DNA of 64,000 nucleotides, from assembly GCA_964458495.1 (NCBI GenBank), contig CAYWJB010000010.1:1-64000 (forward strand), written 5' to 3'. The notes beneath the pieces were generated by a model that worked only from the letters and a program-made list of their open reading frames with translations, ran no database searches and was not told where the DNA came from. The stretch comes from JANWVO01 sp964458495 (GTDB lineage Bacteria; Acidobacteriota; Terriglobia; Bryobacterales; Bryobacteraceae). The position numbers were made by a program, and so were the translations under genes. The first letter of the stretch is position 1. Each line of letters begins with the position of its first letter. Positions 44,526 to 54,073 of this stretch are shown here, piece by piece.

Positions 44526-45779
44526 CTATTCGCGCAACTTCCCTGGCAGCGGCACGGGCACATCCAGACGGATCTCCTTCAGCCGCCGGGTGCGCATGTC
44601 GCCGAGCCACGCATCGGTGTAGCGGCGCGACAAGTCGACTTCGGCGATGGCCACTTCGCCCCGCTGCGGCGCCTGCGCCACGCGCTTCCCGTCCGGGTCC
44701 ATGATGTAGGTCGGGTGATCGTAGCCCGAAGCGACCAAAAACACTTTGTTCTCGATAGCGCGCGCCGCCGCCAACGTCTCGTCGCCGCCCCAGATCGGCA
44801 GCAGGATCACGTCGGCGCCCTGCGCGGCCAGCGCGCGCGCCGGGTCGGGGAAGAACACGTCGTAGCAGATCATGAGGCCCACGCGCCCGAAGTCCGTCTC
44901 GAAGACGGGATAGGAATTGCCGGGCGTCAATCCGCGCTCCACCTCCTCGCGCGGGAGATACACCTTCCTGTACTTGCCCGCCACGCGCCCTTCGCGGTCC
45001 ACCAGCACCGCCGTGTTGTACACTGCGCGCCCGTCGCGTTCATAAATGCCCGCGGCCACCCACGCCTTGTGACGGCGCGCCAGCTCGCCGAGCTTCTCTG
45101 TTGTGGGCCCGGGCACGGTTTCGGCCACCTCCACGTACGACTTGCCTGTGCCGACAACCGTGATGCCCTCCGGCAACACGATCAGATCGGCGCGCCCTTC
45201 CACGCGCTCCTTCACGGCACGGAGGAACTGCGCCACGCTCTCGGCGGAGCTGGCCGTGCGCTCCGGCTTGAGGTTGACAGAGGCGACGCGGACACGGCGG
45301 GGCACCGGCGCGGGGATCTCCTCAAGCCGTGCGTCTCGCCAGCGCACTTCGCCCGAGGGGGCGTTGGCAAGCAGGAGTTCGAGTTTCGCCGCAATGGCAT
45401 TGGCGGGTGCGGGCGCTGACACGGACAGCCGCGCTGCGTCTCCCTGCTTCTCCATCCACGCCGCGTACTCCGGCTGCCCCGTGCGCCGTCCCTGCGCATC
45501 GAGCCAGTCGACGCGCGCCACCACCTGCCAGTTCTCCGCCTGCACCCCGCGAGCGACATATTCGGCGGTGAAGCGGTGCCACGCGCCGCCGCGAATCCCG
45601 TCCACGCGCCGCACCCAGCCGCCATAGATTTCCGGCCGGCCGCCGCCGCGGATCACCAGCCATTCGCCTTCTCGAGCCGTCTCGGGCCGCAGTTCCTCGC
45701 GCGCGCTCCAGACGCTCCAGCCGTCCGGCTGCGCCAAGGCAGCGGACAGGAACAAGGCCGCCCACGCTGCATGCTTCAT
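44526..45779 (-). CDS. Secreted carbon-nitrogen hydrolase (nitrilase superfamily)
   Basis: 417 aa. A signal peptide (AAWAALFLSAALAQ) precedes a beta-sandwich of about 140 residues, then the CN-hydrolase domain with the catalytic triad Glu in LIVLPEGITV, Lys in AGKYRKVYLP and Cys in GLMICYDVFFP, and Trp/Glu in IWGGDETLAAARAIEN. The amide or nitrile substrate is unknown. Export is unusual for the family and suggests a role on cell-wall or extracellular substrates. TAAGAT ends 7 nt before the ATG, with no ribosome site. Confidence 0.9.
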   Translation of the reverse strand: MKHAAWAALFLSAALAQPDGWSVWSAREELRPETAREGEWLVIRGGGRPEIYGGWVRRVDGIRGGAWHRFTAEYVARGVQAENWQVVARVDWLDAQGRRTGQPEYAAWMEKQGDAARLSVSAPAPANAIAAKLELLLANAPSGEVRWRDARLEEIPAPVPRRVRVASVNLKPERTASSAESVAQFLRAVKERVEGRADLIVLPEGITVVGTGKSYVEVAETVPGPTTEKLGELARRHKAWVAAGIYERDGRAVYNTAVLVDREGRVAGKYRKVYLPREEVERGLTPGNSYPVFETDFGRVGLMICYDVFFPDPARALAAQGADVILLPIWGGDETLAAARAIENKVFLVASGYDHPTYIMDPDGKRVAQAPQRGEVAIAEVDLSRRYTDAWLGDMRTRRLKEIRLDVPVPLPGKLRE

Positions 45780-45786
45780 GCGTGGG

Positions 45787-45792
45787 ATCTTA
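45787..45792 (-). promoter_or_regulatory. Candidate -10 element 7 nt before the CN-hydrolase start
   Basis: TAAGAT on the minus strand is separated from the ATG at 45779 by cccacgc, in keeping with a leaderless transcript. Confidence 0.4.
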
Positions 45793-45812
45793 TCAGCACC
45801 CGGCGGCCGAGG

Positions 45813-46259
45813 CTAGAGGTTCTCGTCAAGCTGTGCAGCGAGCTGCTGAAAGAGAGGATGCCTCGCGTTCTCCTTGAGGCGTGCCACGAAACGCTCCGCC
45901 CAGCGCAGGTGCTCTTCCTCGAACTTCTCCAGCGTCTCCGCCGGCTCGCCGTCCGCCAAGAGCTTGGCGTAAAAGAGCAGCAACAGGCCCAGGTGGTCGG
46001 CCGGCTCGTTCTTCGCCGCCGGCTCGAACCCGTAACGGCGGTACCAGCCAAGCGCGCGGTGGTGAGCCTCGCCGAAAAGCTGCGGCGGCTTGCCCTCTTC
46101 CTTCTCCCACACCGACTGCCACAGAGGACAGGGCGAGCCTTGCGGATTGAAGAAGAGCCGGTAGTACTCGATGGCCGCTTCCTGCTCTTCGGGCGGCTTC
46201 AGGAGCGCCTGGCCCAGTTCGGCATATAACTGGGCCAAGCGCTCGCGCATTTCGCTCAT
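45813..46259 (-). CDS. TorD/DmsD-family chaperone for the molybdenum oxidoreductase
   Basis: 148 aa, all-helical. Segments YYRLFFNPQG, DHLGLLLLFYAKLL and EEEHLRWAERFV match the TorD/NarJ family, which holds molybdoenzyme precursors until the cofactor is in place and guards the Tat signal. The start ATG overlaps the stop of the catalytic subunit as ATGA, so it is made in step with its client. It is slightly shorter than E. coli TorD. Confidence 0.9.
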   Translation of the reverse strand: MSEMRERLAQLYAELGQALLKPPEEQEAAIEYYRLFFNPQGSPCPLWQSVWEKEEGKPPQLFGEAHHRALGWYRRYGFEPAAKNEPADHLGLLLLFYAKLLADGEPAETLEKFEEEHLRWAERFVARLKENARHPLFQQLAAQLDENL

Positions 46260-48496
46260 AAGGGTTCAATACTACAGACGGCATCCATGATGCAGGAGGA
46301 GCCGCCGTAGTTGCCAGCCGCCACGAAGTCATCGATCGACGCATCGGGGATCAGGTCGCCGTCGCGCGCCCCGACGCCGCCCGCCAGGCTCATCGCGCGG
46401 CTCACATGGCCGAAGCCGTGCGCCACCATGACGACGTCCGGCGGCACGGTCTCGCTCAGGTGCGCCGGCAGCTCGATCTGGCCGGCGCGAGAGCGCACCA
46501 GCACGGTTTGCCTTTCCACGATGCCGTGCTTCTTCGCCATCGCCGGGTTGATGATGGCGTGGTTGGTCGGCATGATCTCGTGCAGGATCGAGTTGTTCTC
46601 GGTCGTGTTGCGGCGGTGGATCGCCGGGATGAAGGTCATGTAGTAATAGGGGTAAGTTTCGTCCGGCAGGTCCCGTTTCGGGATCCACTTCGGCAGCGGG
46701 TCCGCTCCCTTGGCCGGGAACTGCGGGACGTAGATCTGGCATTTGCCTTCCGCGCCGGCGACGGAAACGAATGTAGTCCGCGGCGTGAACGGTTGCTGCT
46801 TCTCGACCAGCCCCTTCGCGGCGAAGTCGGCGAAGTTTTCGCCGAGCCCGGCGCGTTTCACCTTCTCGTCGAGCAGGGTCGAAGGGTTGATCCAGCTTCC
46901 GTCCGGCGTCTTGAAATAGTCCGGGCACAGCCGCTTGCCCAGCTCGATGGCGACGTACGCAATCGACTTCGCCTCGAAGATCGGCGCCGAGACGGACTTT
47001 CGCGCCACAGTCTGCGGGTACTTCGCTATGTAGTCCCGCGCCACGGCGTCGTTGCCTTCCAGGTACATGGCGGAAGGCAGCACGATATCAGCCAGCGTCA
47101 CCGTGTCCGTGGGCAGGAAGTCCATCACCACCGTGAAATCGACGGTCTTCATCGCCTCAACCATCTTCGGCGGGTTCGGGAACCCGAGGATGGTGTAGGC
47201 GTTCCAAAAGGCGAACTTGATCATGCCGGGATACTTGTTCAGCATCCCGTCGGCCAGAGTCGAGAAAATCCCTTGGTCGACTTCGTGAACCAGCGGCAGT
47301 TTGTCCCGCCCGTCCACGCGCCGGCCTTTCTTGGGCGGGTACGCGGGCGGCGGATAGACGGCATCGACGCCCGGAATGCTGTGCATGCGCGGGAAGTACC
47401 GGCCGCCGGGACGGTCGACGGTGCCCGCGAGGATGTTCAGAATCGAGATCGCGTGCACCAGTTGCGTGCTGTTCATGTAGTTGGCGCAGAGGCTCTTCTT
47501 GTGCGCCGGGACAATGGCCGGCCCGTTCGAGGCAAACTCCCGCGCGATGCGGCGGATATCAGCTGCTTTGATGCCGCTGATCTGTTCGGCCCATTCCGGC
47601 GTGTATTGAGCGAAATGTGCCCGGATTTCCGTTTCGTATTTGCCGAAGTTCGTGTAATTGTCCACGAACTCCTTGTTGTAGAGGTTCTCGCTGACGATCA
47701 CCTGGATCATCGCCAGCGCCACGGCCAGGTCCGTGCCCGGCTTGATGCTGAACCACTCGTTGGCGAACCGGCTGGTGGCGGTGTAGTTGGGCGAGAAATG
47801 CACGACCTTGGCGCCGTTCTCGCGGGCCTTCGAAATCCCGGTCGCATAGGCCAGTTTCGCCTTGGCGAGGATGTCCCATCCGAACAGCAGGATGTACTTC
47901 GAATTCTCGAAGTCGTTGCACCAGGTCTTGCCGCCGGTGGTGTATTTCTGGATGATCGTGTCCGTCTGAAAGCATTCGTCGCGATGGTCGATCCGGTTCA
48001 TCACCCCCATCGCGTTCATGAACCGCGCCCACAGGTCCGGCACCGGCAGCGTGACGAACAGCAGCGCCTCCGCGCCGTAGTTGTCCGCGGTTTGCTTCAT
48101 GCGGAAGGCGATCTCATCCAGCGCTTCCGTCCAGGAGATCCGCACCCAGCCCGGGTCCTCATACAGCCCCTTGCGAGGGTTGGTTCTCTTCATCGGGTAC
48201 TTCAGCCGGTCCGGATCATAAAGCTGCATGGCGCCTGCCGCGCCTTTGCCGCACAAATGCCCGCCGCCCGAAGCATCGCCGGGCAGCCCTTCCAGGAAGC
48301 GGATCCGGCCATCCTGAACCCATGCCTGCATGCCGCAACTCGGAGAACAAATGCCGCAGGCGGTGGTGACCCGCGTCATTCCCGCCGGCGCCGCGCCCGC
48401 CGCCTGGAAATAATCCTCGAACGCTCCCAGCGCCGCCGGCGCCGCCAGCAGCCCCGTGCCTGTCGTCTTGAGCCAGTTTCTTCTCGTCAATGCCAT
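46256..48496 (-). CDS. Tat-exported molybdopterin oxidoreductase, DMSO-reductase superfamily
   Basis: 746 aa. A Tat signal (LTRRNWLKTTGTGLLAAPAA) is followed by the [4Fe-4S] Cys set at 47, 50, 54 and 82 (CGIC-x3-C and LCGKG). The Mo-bis-MGD domains run to about 590 and the cap domain to the end. The likely Mo ligand is Cys in HRDECFQTD. The protein resembles polysulfide/thiosulfate/tetrathionate reductases and related anaerobic oxidoreductases more than nitrate or formate enzymes, but the substrate cannot be fixed. It should work in the periplasm with the upstream Fe-S protein. A membrane anchor subunit is not present next to it. Confidence 0.93.
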   Translation of the reverse strand: MALTRRNWLKTTGTGLLAAPAALGAFEDYFQAAGAAPAGMTRVTTACGICSPSCGMQAWVQDGRIRFLEGLPGDASGGGHLCGKGAAGAMQLYDPDRLKYPMKRTNPRKGLYEDPGWVRISWTEALDEIAFRMKQTADNYGAEALLFVTLPVPDLWARFMNAMGVMNRIDHRDECFQTDTIIQKYTTGGKTWCNDFENSKYILLFGWDILAKAKLAYATGISKARENGAKVVHFSPNYTATSRFANEWFSIKPGTDLAVALAMIQVIVSENLYNKEFVDNYTNFGKYETEIRAHFAQYTPEWAEQISGIKAADIRRIAREFASNGPAIVPAHKKSLCANYMNSTQLVHAISILNILAGTVDRPGGRYFPRMHSIPGVDAVYPPPAYPPKKGRRVDGRDKLPLVHEVDQGIFSTLADGMLNKYPGMIKFAFWNAYTILGFPNPPKMVEAMKTVDFTVVMDFLPTDTVTLADIVLPSAMYLEGNDAVARDYIAKYPQTVARKSVSAPIFEAKSIAYVAIELGKRLCPDYFKTPDGSWINPSTLLDEKVKRAGLGENFADFAAKGLVEKQQPFTPRTTFVSVAGAEGKCQIYVPQFPAKGADPLPKWIPKRDLPDETYPYYYMTFIPAIHRRNTTENNSILHEIMPTNHAIINPAMAKKHGIVERQTVLVRSRAGQIELPAHLSETVPPDVVMVAHGFGHVSRAMSLAGGVGARDGDLIPDASIDDFVAAGNYGGSSCIMDAVCSIEPL

Positions 48497-48512
48497 GGCT
48501 GCCTCCTTCCCT

Positions 48513-49067
48513 TCACTTGGCTACCGGAAACGCGTCCTTGATGAACCTGGCCTTCGGCCGGGTCTGCCGCGGCGGAGCGAAATTCTCGGTCGTCTCCGAG
48601 CCCTTGCCCCGGATCTCGTCCCACGGGCCATATTTCAGGGCCCCCGTCGGGCACAGCGTCACGCAGGCCGGATCCAGCCCCTGCTCCAGACGGTCAAAGC
48701 ACATTGTGCACTTGTCCATTTTGCGAGTCCGCAGATTGAACTGCGGCGCTCCGTATGGGCAGAACATCGCGCACTGCTGGCAGCCCACGCACTTCTCCTG
48801 GTCGATCAGCACCACCCCGTCTTGGTCCCGGCGCCAGATCGCCTTCACCGGGCAGACCTTCATGCACCATGCGTTCTCGCAGTGGTAGCAAGCCCCGGTC
48901 AACGCCTGCTGCCGAACCTGGGGAAACACTCCGATTGTCGCTACCCTCACCTGCCGGCGCCGCACCCCGACGCCGGTCTCCACCTGGTTCCACATCTTGC
49001 AGGCCGATTCGCACGCCCTGCATTCGATACACAGCTTCTCGTCTATCAGCCAGCCGTATGCATGCAT
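48513..49067 (-). CDS. Four-cluster ferredoxin subunit (DmsB/PsrB type)
   Basis: 184 aa with four [4Fe-4S] motifs: CIECRACESAC, CYHCENAWCMKVCP, CVGCQQCAMFCPYG and CTMCFDRLEQGLDPACVTLCP. It passes electrons between the catalytic molybdoenzyme and a donor or acceptor. No signal peptide, so it is likely carried across the membrane with the Tat-bearing partner. It is the first gene of the operon, 16 nt before the catalytic subunit, with ggag 9 nt before the ATG. An imperfect inverted repeat (cagaa-tg-ttctg) lies just upstream and could bind a regulator. Confidence 0.94.
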   Translation of the reverse strand: MHAYGWLIDEKLCIECRACESACKMWNQVETGVGVRRRQVRVATIGVFPQVRQQALTGACYHCENAWCMKVCPVKAIWRRDQDGVVLIDQEKCVGCQQCAMFCPYGAPQFNLRTRKMDKCTMCFDRLEQGLDPACVTLCPTGALKYGPWDEIRGKGSETTENFAPPRQTRPKARFIKDAFPVAK

Positions 49068-49272
49068 AGAATGACTCCGTCAGAACATTCTGAGCCGCCC
49101 GTTCCGTATGCAATTCACTGCCCTACGCAGAGAAGCAGATCCGGAACACTGATTCTGTTGCGAGATTCAGCAGTCCGTCACAGGCTGGGTGGCGGCAATG
49201 CAGGTTTTGCATACCTGGCGTGCGGATCGCCGCCCACGCGCAAGATTTTCACTGCGTGTGGTTCCCCACCCG

Positions 49273-50043
49273 TCAGATCGTCATGGCCAGAAATCCCCCA
49301 TCCACCCGCAAGATTGAACCCGTAACGAAGCTCGACGCCTTGTCCGAGGCCAGATAGACCACCGCCCCCACCAGCTCCTTCGGCTCGCCAAACCGCCCCA
49401 TCGGTGTGTGCCGCATGATGTCGGCCACCCGCTCCTCGGTCAGCAGCTTCCGGTTCTGCTCCGCCGGGAAGAAGCCCGGCACGATTGCGTTCACCCGCAC
49501 GCCCTTCTGCGCCCACTCCCGCGCCAGAAACTGCGTGATCTGGTTCACGCCCGCCTTGGCGATGGAGTAGGTGAACACCTTGGAAAGCGGCGGCCCCGAC
49601 GACGCCGAGCTGATGTTGATGATCGAGCCGCCGCGCCCGGGCTGCGTCATCCAGGCCCCGAAGACCTGACAAGCCAGGAACACACTCTTCAGGTCTACGT
49701 CCAGGATCCGCTGCCATTCCTCCCCGCTGATCTCGAAGAACGGCGTGCCGCTGTTGATCCCTGCGGCGTTGATCAGGATCTCCACGTGGCCGAACTCTGC
49801 CAGGATCCGCTCCAGCGCCGCCTCAAGATCGGCTTTCTTCGTCGCATCCACCCGGACCGCCAGCCCCCGCCGCCCCAGCGCCCCCACCTGCGCCGCCCGC
49901 TGCTGCGCCGCCGCTTCGTTGAAGTCGAGAATCGCCACATCGGCGCCCGCCGCCGCCAGCCCCAGCGCCATCTCACCCGCCAAGACGCCGCCGCCGCCAA
50001 TGACCGCCGCCGCCTTGCCTGTCAGATCGAACATCTCCTGCAT
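49273..50043 (-). CDS. SDR-family oxidoreductase, D-mannonate-oxidoreductase-like
   Basis: 256 aa from the ATG at 50043 with gaggagagg upstream. Classical SDR: IGGGGVLAG for nucleotide binding, NAAGINSG near 90, Ser in ISSASSG and YSIAK for Tyr/Lys, ending TGSILRVDGGF. The extra stretch VNAIVPGFFPAEQNRKLL is shared with the SDR-type mannonate/fructuronate reductases used in uronate breakdown. This fits a genome rich in polysaccharide genes, but the sugar is inferred. No uronate genes are adjacent. Confidence 0.88.
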   Translation of the reverse strand: MQEMFDLTGKAAAVIGGGGVLAGEMALGLAAAGADVAILDFNEAAAQQRAAQVGALGRRGLAVRVDATKKADLEAALERILAEFGHVEILINAAGINSGTPFFEISGEEWQRILDVDLKSVFLACQVFGAWMTQPGRGGSIINISSASSGPPLSKVFTYSIAKAGVNQITQFLAREWAQKGVRVNAIVPGFFPAEQNRKLLTEERVADIMRHTPMGRFGEPKELVGAVVYLASDKASSFVTGSILRVDGGFLAMTI

Positions 50044-50127
50044 GGGCCTCTCCTCTTTCGGATGTCGTGATCCGTTATAGCACCTCTCCGCCTCCGGTGT
50101 CCCGGCCGCCGCAGGCGGGAAACGCAA

Positions 50128-50155
50128 TTGAAACGCGAGTCCGATTTATTATATG
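50128..50155 (+). promoter_or_regulatory. Candidate promoter of the Oar-like receptor gene
   Basis: TTGAAA (50128-50133) and TATATG (50150-50155) are separated by 16 nt. The predicted leader is about 85 nt and ends with aggagg before the ATG at 50247. Confidence 0.5.
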
Positions 50156-50246
50156 GGTCTATTGACCCCCTTCGGGAAAAGTGATTAGATGATGGAGCGC
50201 GCTCCTGGCACGGCATAGGAGTGCGCCCAGGAGGTCTTTGCAACTC

Positions 50247-53200
50247 ATGAAGAAACGTCTCTTCACGGGGATCGGTCTCGCAATGCTGATCCCTGCACTG
50301 CTTGCCGCCCAGGAATCCCGCGGCGCCATCACAGGGCGCGTCACCGACCCGCAAGGCGCCGTGGTTCCCAACGCGCAGGTCCTCATTACAAACACCCAGA
50401 CGAACGAAACCCGCCGCACGGTCACCAACGAGACGGGCTATTACGAAGTGAACTTCCTCGAGCCGTCCACCTACACGGTGTCGGTGGAGGCGCCAGGGTT
50501 CAAGCGGCTGGTCCGCTCCGGCATCACGGTGAATGTCGGCGCGCGCCTGGAGATCAATCTCGCGCTGGAAATCGGCGCGGTGGCGGAAACCGTCCAGGTG
50601 ACCGCGGAAGCCCCTCTGCTCGAAACCACTACCGCCAGCGGGGGGCGCGTACTCGACCAGCAGCAACTCATCAACCTGCCCTTCTCCGACCTCAACCCCT
50701 TCGCCCTGGCGACACTGGCGCCGGGAATGCAGTGGACCGGGCAGCCGGAATACCGCCGGCCGTTCGACAACGCGGGCACATCGTCGTTCAACACCATGGG
50801 CGGCGTCGGGCAGAACGAATACACCATCGACGGCATGACGGTCACCGGCTCCGGGCGGCGCGTTGGCTTCGTTCCGCCTGCCGACTCGGTGAGCGAGTTC
50901 AAGCTGGAAACCTCCAACTTCGACGCCAGCCAGGGCTTCACTTCCGGCGCGTCGATCAACGTCAGTTCCCGCTCCGGCACCAACACGCTGCACGGCTCGG
51001 TCTTCAACCAGCACTGGCAGCAGCGCTGGAACGCCACCCCGTTCTTCCAGCGCGAATCCTATGACGCCAAGGTGCGCGCCGGCCAGATCGACCCCAACGT
51101 CACCAAGAAGCAGGCGCCCGGGCGCTCGAACAACTACGGGCTGTCCGCCTCCGGCCCCGTCTGGATCCCGAAGATCCTCAACGGCAAAGACAAGCTGTTC
51201 TGGACCTTCACCTGGAACGGCATCCGCCAGTCCAAGGCGGAAACAACCAGTTCCACCGACCGCACCGTGCCCACCATGGACATGCGCCAGGGCGACTTCT
51301 CCTACTTTCTCACCGTGCCCAACGGCGCCCGCCTCTACACCATCTACGATCCCCGCTCGGCGCGGCTGGAAGGCAACACCGTCGTGCGCACGCCCTTCCC
51401 CGGCAACAAGGGCGTGCCCATCCTGAATCCTACATATAACTACTTCGTGAAACTGTTCCCGACGCCCAACAACGTACCCGGCAAAGTCACCCCGGAGATG
51501 TTCAACAACTACTACGCCTTCGCCATGCCGAAGGACGAGAAGTTCAACTCCGTGGTCAACCGCTATGACTGGGTGATCAACCAGGATATGCGGTTCAACT
51601 TCCGCTGGCAGTGGAACGACCGCCTCGCCGACGAGTACGACTGGACCTACGAAACCGTCCGCGGGCTTCACTCCAACGGGCTCACGCGCATCAACCGCGG
51701 CGGCAACATCGGCTACCTGTGGACGCTGAGCGCCAGCCACATCCTCGACCTCAACTTCGGCATCTCCCGGTGGGAGGAGGGCAGCCGCAACCAGACCCGG
51801 ACCAAGGTCAAGGCCGCCGACACTGGCCTGCCCGCCTACATCGACCAGCGCGCCGACCGCTTCACGCAGTTGCCGCGCATCGACTTCAACAACATCACCG
51901 ACATCGGCGACAGCTATCCGGTCATCGGCACTCTGCTGACCAACGGCGAACTCCGCGCCAGCATGACATCCATCCGCGGCAACCACACTTTCAAGTACGG
52001 CTGGCAGGAGCGCCGCCACTACTTCGCCGGCGCCGGTCCCGGCTCCAGCACCGGCATCTACCAGTTCCGCAACAACTGGACTCGCGCCACCAACGTCGAC
52101 AACCAGGCTTCCAACCACGTCCACGACTGGGCTGCGTTCCTCATGGGCATGCCGAACAGCCTTTCCATCGACTACAACGACACCTTCTACTGGCGCACGC
52201 CGCGCCGCGCGCTCTACTTCCAGGACGACTGGCGCGTCACTACAAAGCTCCGCCTCTCCCTCGGACTCCGCTATGAGCGCGAGGGAGGCACCGACGAGAA
52301 GCTGAATCGCGGCCTCTCCTGGGTCCTGCTGGACCAGAAGAGCCCAATCTCCAGCCTCGTGGAGGCTGCTTACGCCGCCAACCCGATTCCGGAGGTGGCC
52401 GCCAGCCAGTTCCGCGTCTCCGGCATTCCGACTTTCTTCGGCCAGGAGGGCTACAAGTACGCCACCCAGGGCACGCACGTGCTCCTGCCCAAGTTCGGGC
52501 TGGTTTACTCGCTGAACAACAAGACCGTCATCCGCGGTGGCTGGGGCATGTATCAGGACACGCTCAACGTCTCGAACGACAGACCGTACACCGACGGCTA
52601 TTCCCAGCCCACTACCACCCCCATCACCAATGACGCCGGGCTCACCTTCTGCTGCGGCGTGGGCAGCGCCGCCGGCATCGCCCAGGGACGAACGATCATG
52701 AACGATCCGTTCCCGGTGCGCCCCGAGGTCAACAACACGCGCTTCAACGAGCCCTTCCGGACCGCTCTCCAGGGCGTCGCCCGCTTCGGCACCGATTTCA
52801 ACTCCCGCCCCTGGGGATACAAGCCCGCGCTCCAGCACCGTTGGCGCATCGGCTTCCAGCGCGAGATCCTCGCCAACACCATGGTCGACTTCTCCTATAA
52901 CGGCGCCTACTCCTACATCCCTGTCACGCGGCGCCTCAACGCGCTTCCGGAACAGTACTGGACCAAGGGCATGGTCCGCGACCAGGCCAATGACAATTAC
53001 CTGAACGCGAACCTGGCCAATCCCTTCAACATCAAGTACCTTGCTCCCATCCAGCAGTCCAATCCGGAGCTGTACAAGTATCTCGCCGGCACCGGGTTCT
53101 TCACTTCGGGCAACCTCCAGCGCAACCGTTTCCTGCGCCCCTATCCGCAGTTCACCACGCTCAACACGGTGGGGGACCGCGAAAATTCGCGCCAGGGATT

Positions 53201-53945
53201 CGTCACCTACCATGACATGCAGCTGTTGGTGGACCGCCGCATGACACGCGGCTTGCAAGCCACGTTCATGTACACCTGGGCCTCCAGCTACGTCGCCGAC
53301 TACTACTACAACGAGTTCGACGCGTTCCCGTCCGAGCGCGTCAGCAACAACATCCGCCCGCACCGCATCGCCCTCAGCGCGGTCTATCAACTGCCTTTTG
53401 GCAAGGGCCGCGACCTGGTCAAGGAGGGCTTCGTCAGCTACCTGATCGGCAACTGGAACCTCTCTGGTGTCTGGCAGGTGCAGTCCGGCCCTGCGCTGGA
53501 CTGGAGCAACCGCTTCTTCTACGGCGACCTGAAGCAGCTCAAGGCGCTGATGAAGAGCGAGGAGACCCGCAGCAAGGACATGCTCCAATGGTTCGACGGC
53601 TCCATCGCCTGGCGCGGCTCCACCGCGCCCCCGGCCGACTTCGTCGGCTTCGAGGGCCGCACCGCCGCGCAGCCCGGCTCCTACCACGTGCGCATGTTCC
53701 CCTACCGCACCGACGCCGTGCGGGCCGACGGCATCAAGAACCTCGACCTCAAGATCGAGCGCCTGTTCCCCATCAAGCAGGAGCGGGGCGTGCAGGCGCG
53801 CTTCTCGGTGGACCTGCTGAACGCCACCAACCACACCAACCTCAGCGCGCCCAGCACAGATCCCACCAGCGCCGCGTTCGGCCGCGTCACGTCGCAACGC
53901 GGACTGTCGCGCGTGATCCAGTTCAACCTGCGCGTGGAATTCTGA
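50247..53945 (+). CDS. Oar-like TonB-dependent outer-membrane receptor
   Basis: 1232 aa from the ATG at 50247, which has aggagg upstream. Signal peptide 1-21, then a carboxypeptidase-regulatory-like Ig domain (about 25-107; ITGRVTDPQGAVVPNAQV, VTNETGYYEVNFLEPSTYTV), a plug domain (about 115-230; YTIDGMTVTGSG), and a very long beta barrel that ends in RVEF, with the terminal Phe typical of outer-membrane proteins. The family is expanded in Acidobacteriota and Myxococcota and probably imports large substrates such as oligosaccharides or peptides with TonB. No cognate SusD is seen. The TonB-like gene at 36.6 kb is a possible partner. Confidence 0.95.
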   Translation: MKKRLFTGIGLAMLIPALLAAQESRGAITGRVTDPQGAVVPNAQVLITNTQTNETRRTVTNETGYYEVNFLEPSTYTVSVEAPGFKRLVRSGITVNVGARLEINLALEIGAVAETVQVTAEAPLLETTTASGGRVLDQQQLINLPFSDLNPFALATLAPGMQWTGQPEYRRPFDNAGTSSFNTMGGVGQNEYTIDGMTVTGSGRRVGFVPPADSVSEFKLETSNFDASQGFTSGASINVSSRSGTNTLHGSVFNQHWQQRWNATPFFQRESYDAKVRAGQIDPNVTKKQAPGRSNNYGLSASGPVWIPKILNGKDKLFWTFTWNGIRQSKAETTSSTDRTVPTMDMRQGDFSYFLTVPNGARLYTIYDPRSARLEGNTVVRTPFPGNKGVPILNPTYNYFVKLFPTPNNVPGKVTPEMFNNYYAFAMPKDEKFNSVVNRYDWVINQDMRFNFRWQWNDRLADEYDWTYETVRGLHSNGLTRINRGGNIGYLWTLSASHILDLNFGISRWEEGSRNQTRTKVKAADTGLPAYIDQRADRFTQLPRIDFNNITDIGDSYPVIGTLLTNGELRASMTSIRGNHTFKYGWQERRHYFAGAGPGSSTGIYQFRNNWTRATNVDNQASNHVHDWAAFLMGMPNSLSIDYNDTFYWRTPRRALYFQDDWRVTTKLRLSLGLRYEREGGTDEKLNRGLSWVLLDQKSPISSLVEAAYAANPIPEVAASQFRVSGIPTFFGQEGYKYATQGTHVLLPKFGLVYSLNNKTVIRGGWGMYQDTLNVSNDRPYTDGYSQPTTTPITNDAGLTFCCGVGSAAGIAQGRTIMNDPFPVRPEVNNTRFNEPFRTALQGVARFGTDFNSRPWGYKPALQHRWRIGFQREILANTMVDFSYNGAYSYIPVTRRLNALPEQYWTKGMVRDQANDNYLNANLANPFNIKYLAPIQQSNPELYKYLAGTGFFTSGNLQRNRFLRPYPQFTTLNTVGDRENSRQGFVTYHDMQLLVDRRMTRGLQATFMYTWASSYVADYYYNEFDAFPSERVSNNIRPHRIALSAVYQLPFGKGRDLVKEGFVSYLIGNWNLSGVWQVQSGPALDWSNRFFYGDLKQLKALMKSEETRSKDMLQWFDGSIAWRGSTAPPADFVGFEGRTAAQPGSYHVRMFPYRTDAVRADGIKNLDLKIERLFPIKQERGVQARFSVDLLNATNHTNLSAPSTDPTSAAFGRVTSQRGLSRVIQFNLRVEF

Positions 53946-53971
53946 GTCCCGCCAATCCCCTTTCACCTCCT

Positions 53972-54010
53972 GGCCCGGTCCGCCCGCGCGGCGGCCCGGG
54001 CCTCTTTTTT
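53972..54010 (+). terminator. Rho-independent terminator after the Oar-like gene
   Basis: A GC-rich hairpin (outer arms ggcccgg and ccgggcc, inner arms ccgcc and ggcgg) is followed by TCTTTTTT. It begins 27 nt after the stop. Confidence 0.9.
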
Positions 54011-54073
54011 CGCCACGGGCGCCGCCCCGGCCCGATCTGCTGAAATGGAAGAAGCGGAGCCGTCTTCCCCATC

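Noticed and set aside
46406..48541. 711-codon plus-strand open frame
   Set aside because: It is antisense to the molybdopterin oxidoreductase with its Tat signal and Fe-S motif; no domain is seen in the plus frame.
50022..53966. 1314-codon minus-strand open frame
   Set aside because: It is antisense to the Oar-like receptor, whose plug, barrel and C-terminal Phe are unambiguous; high GC content keeps the opposite frame open.
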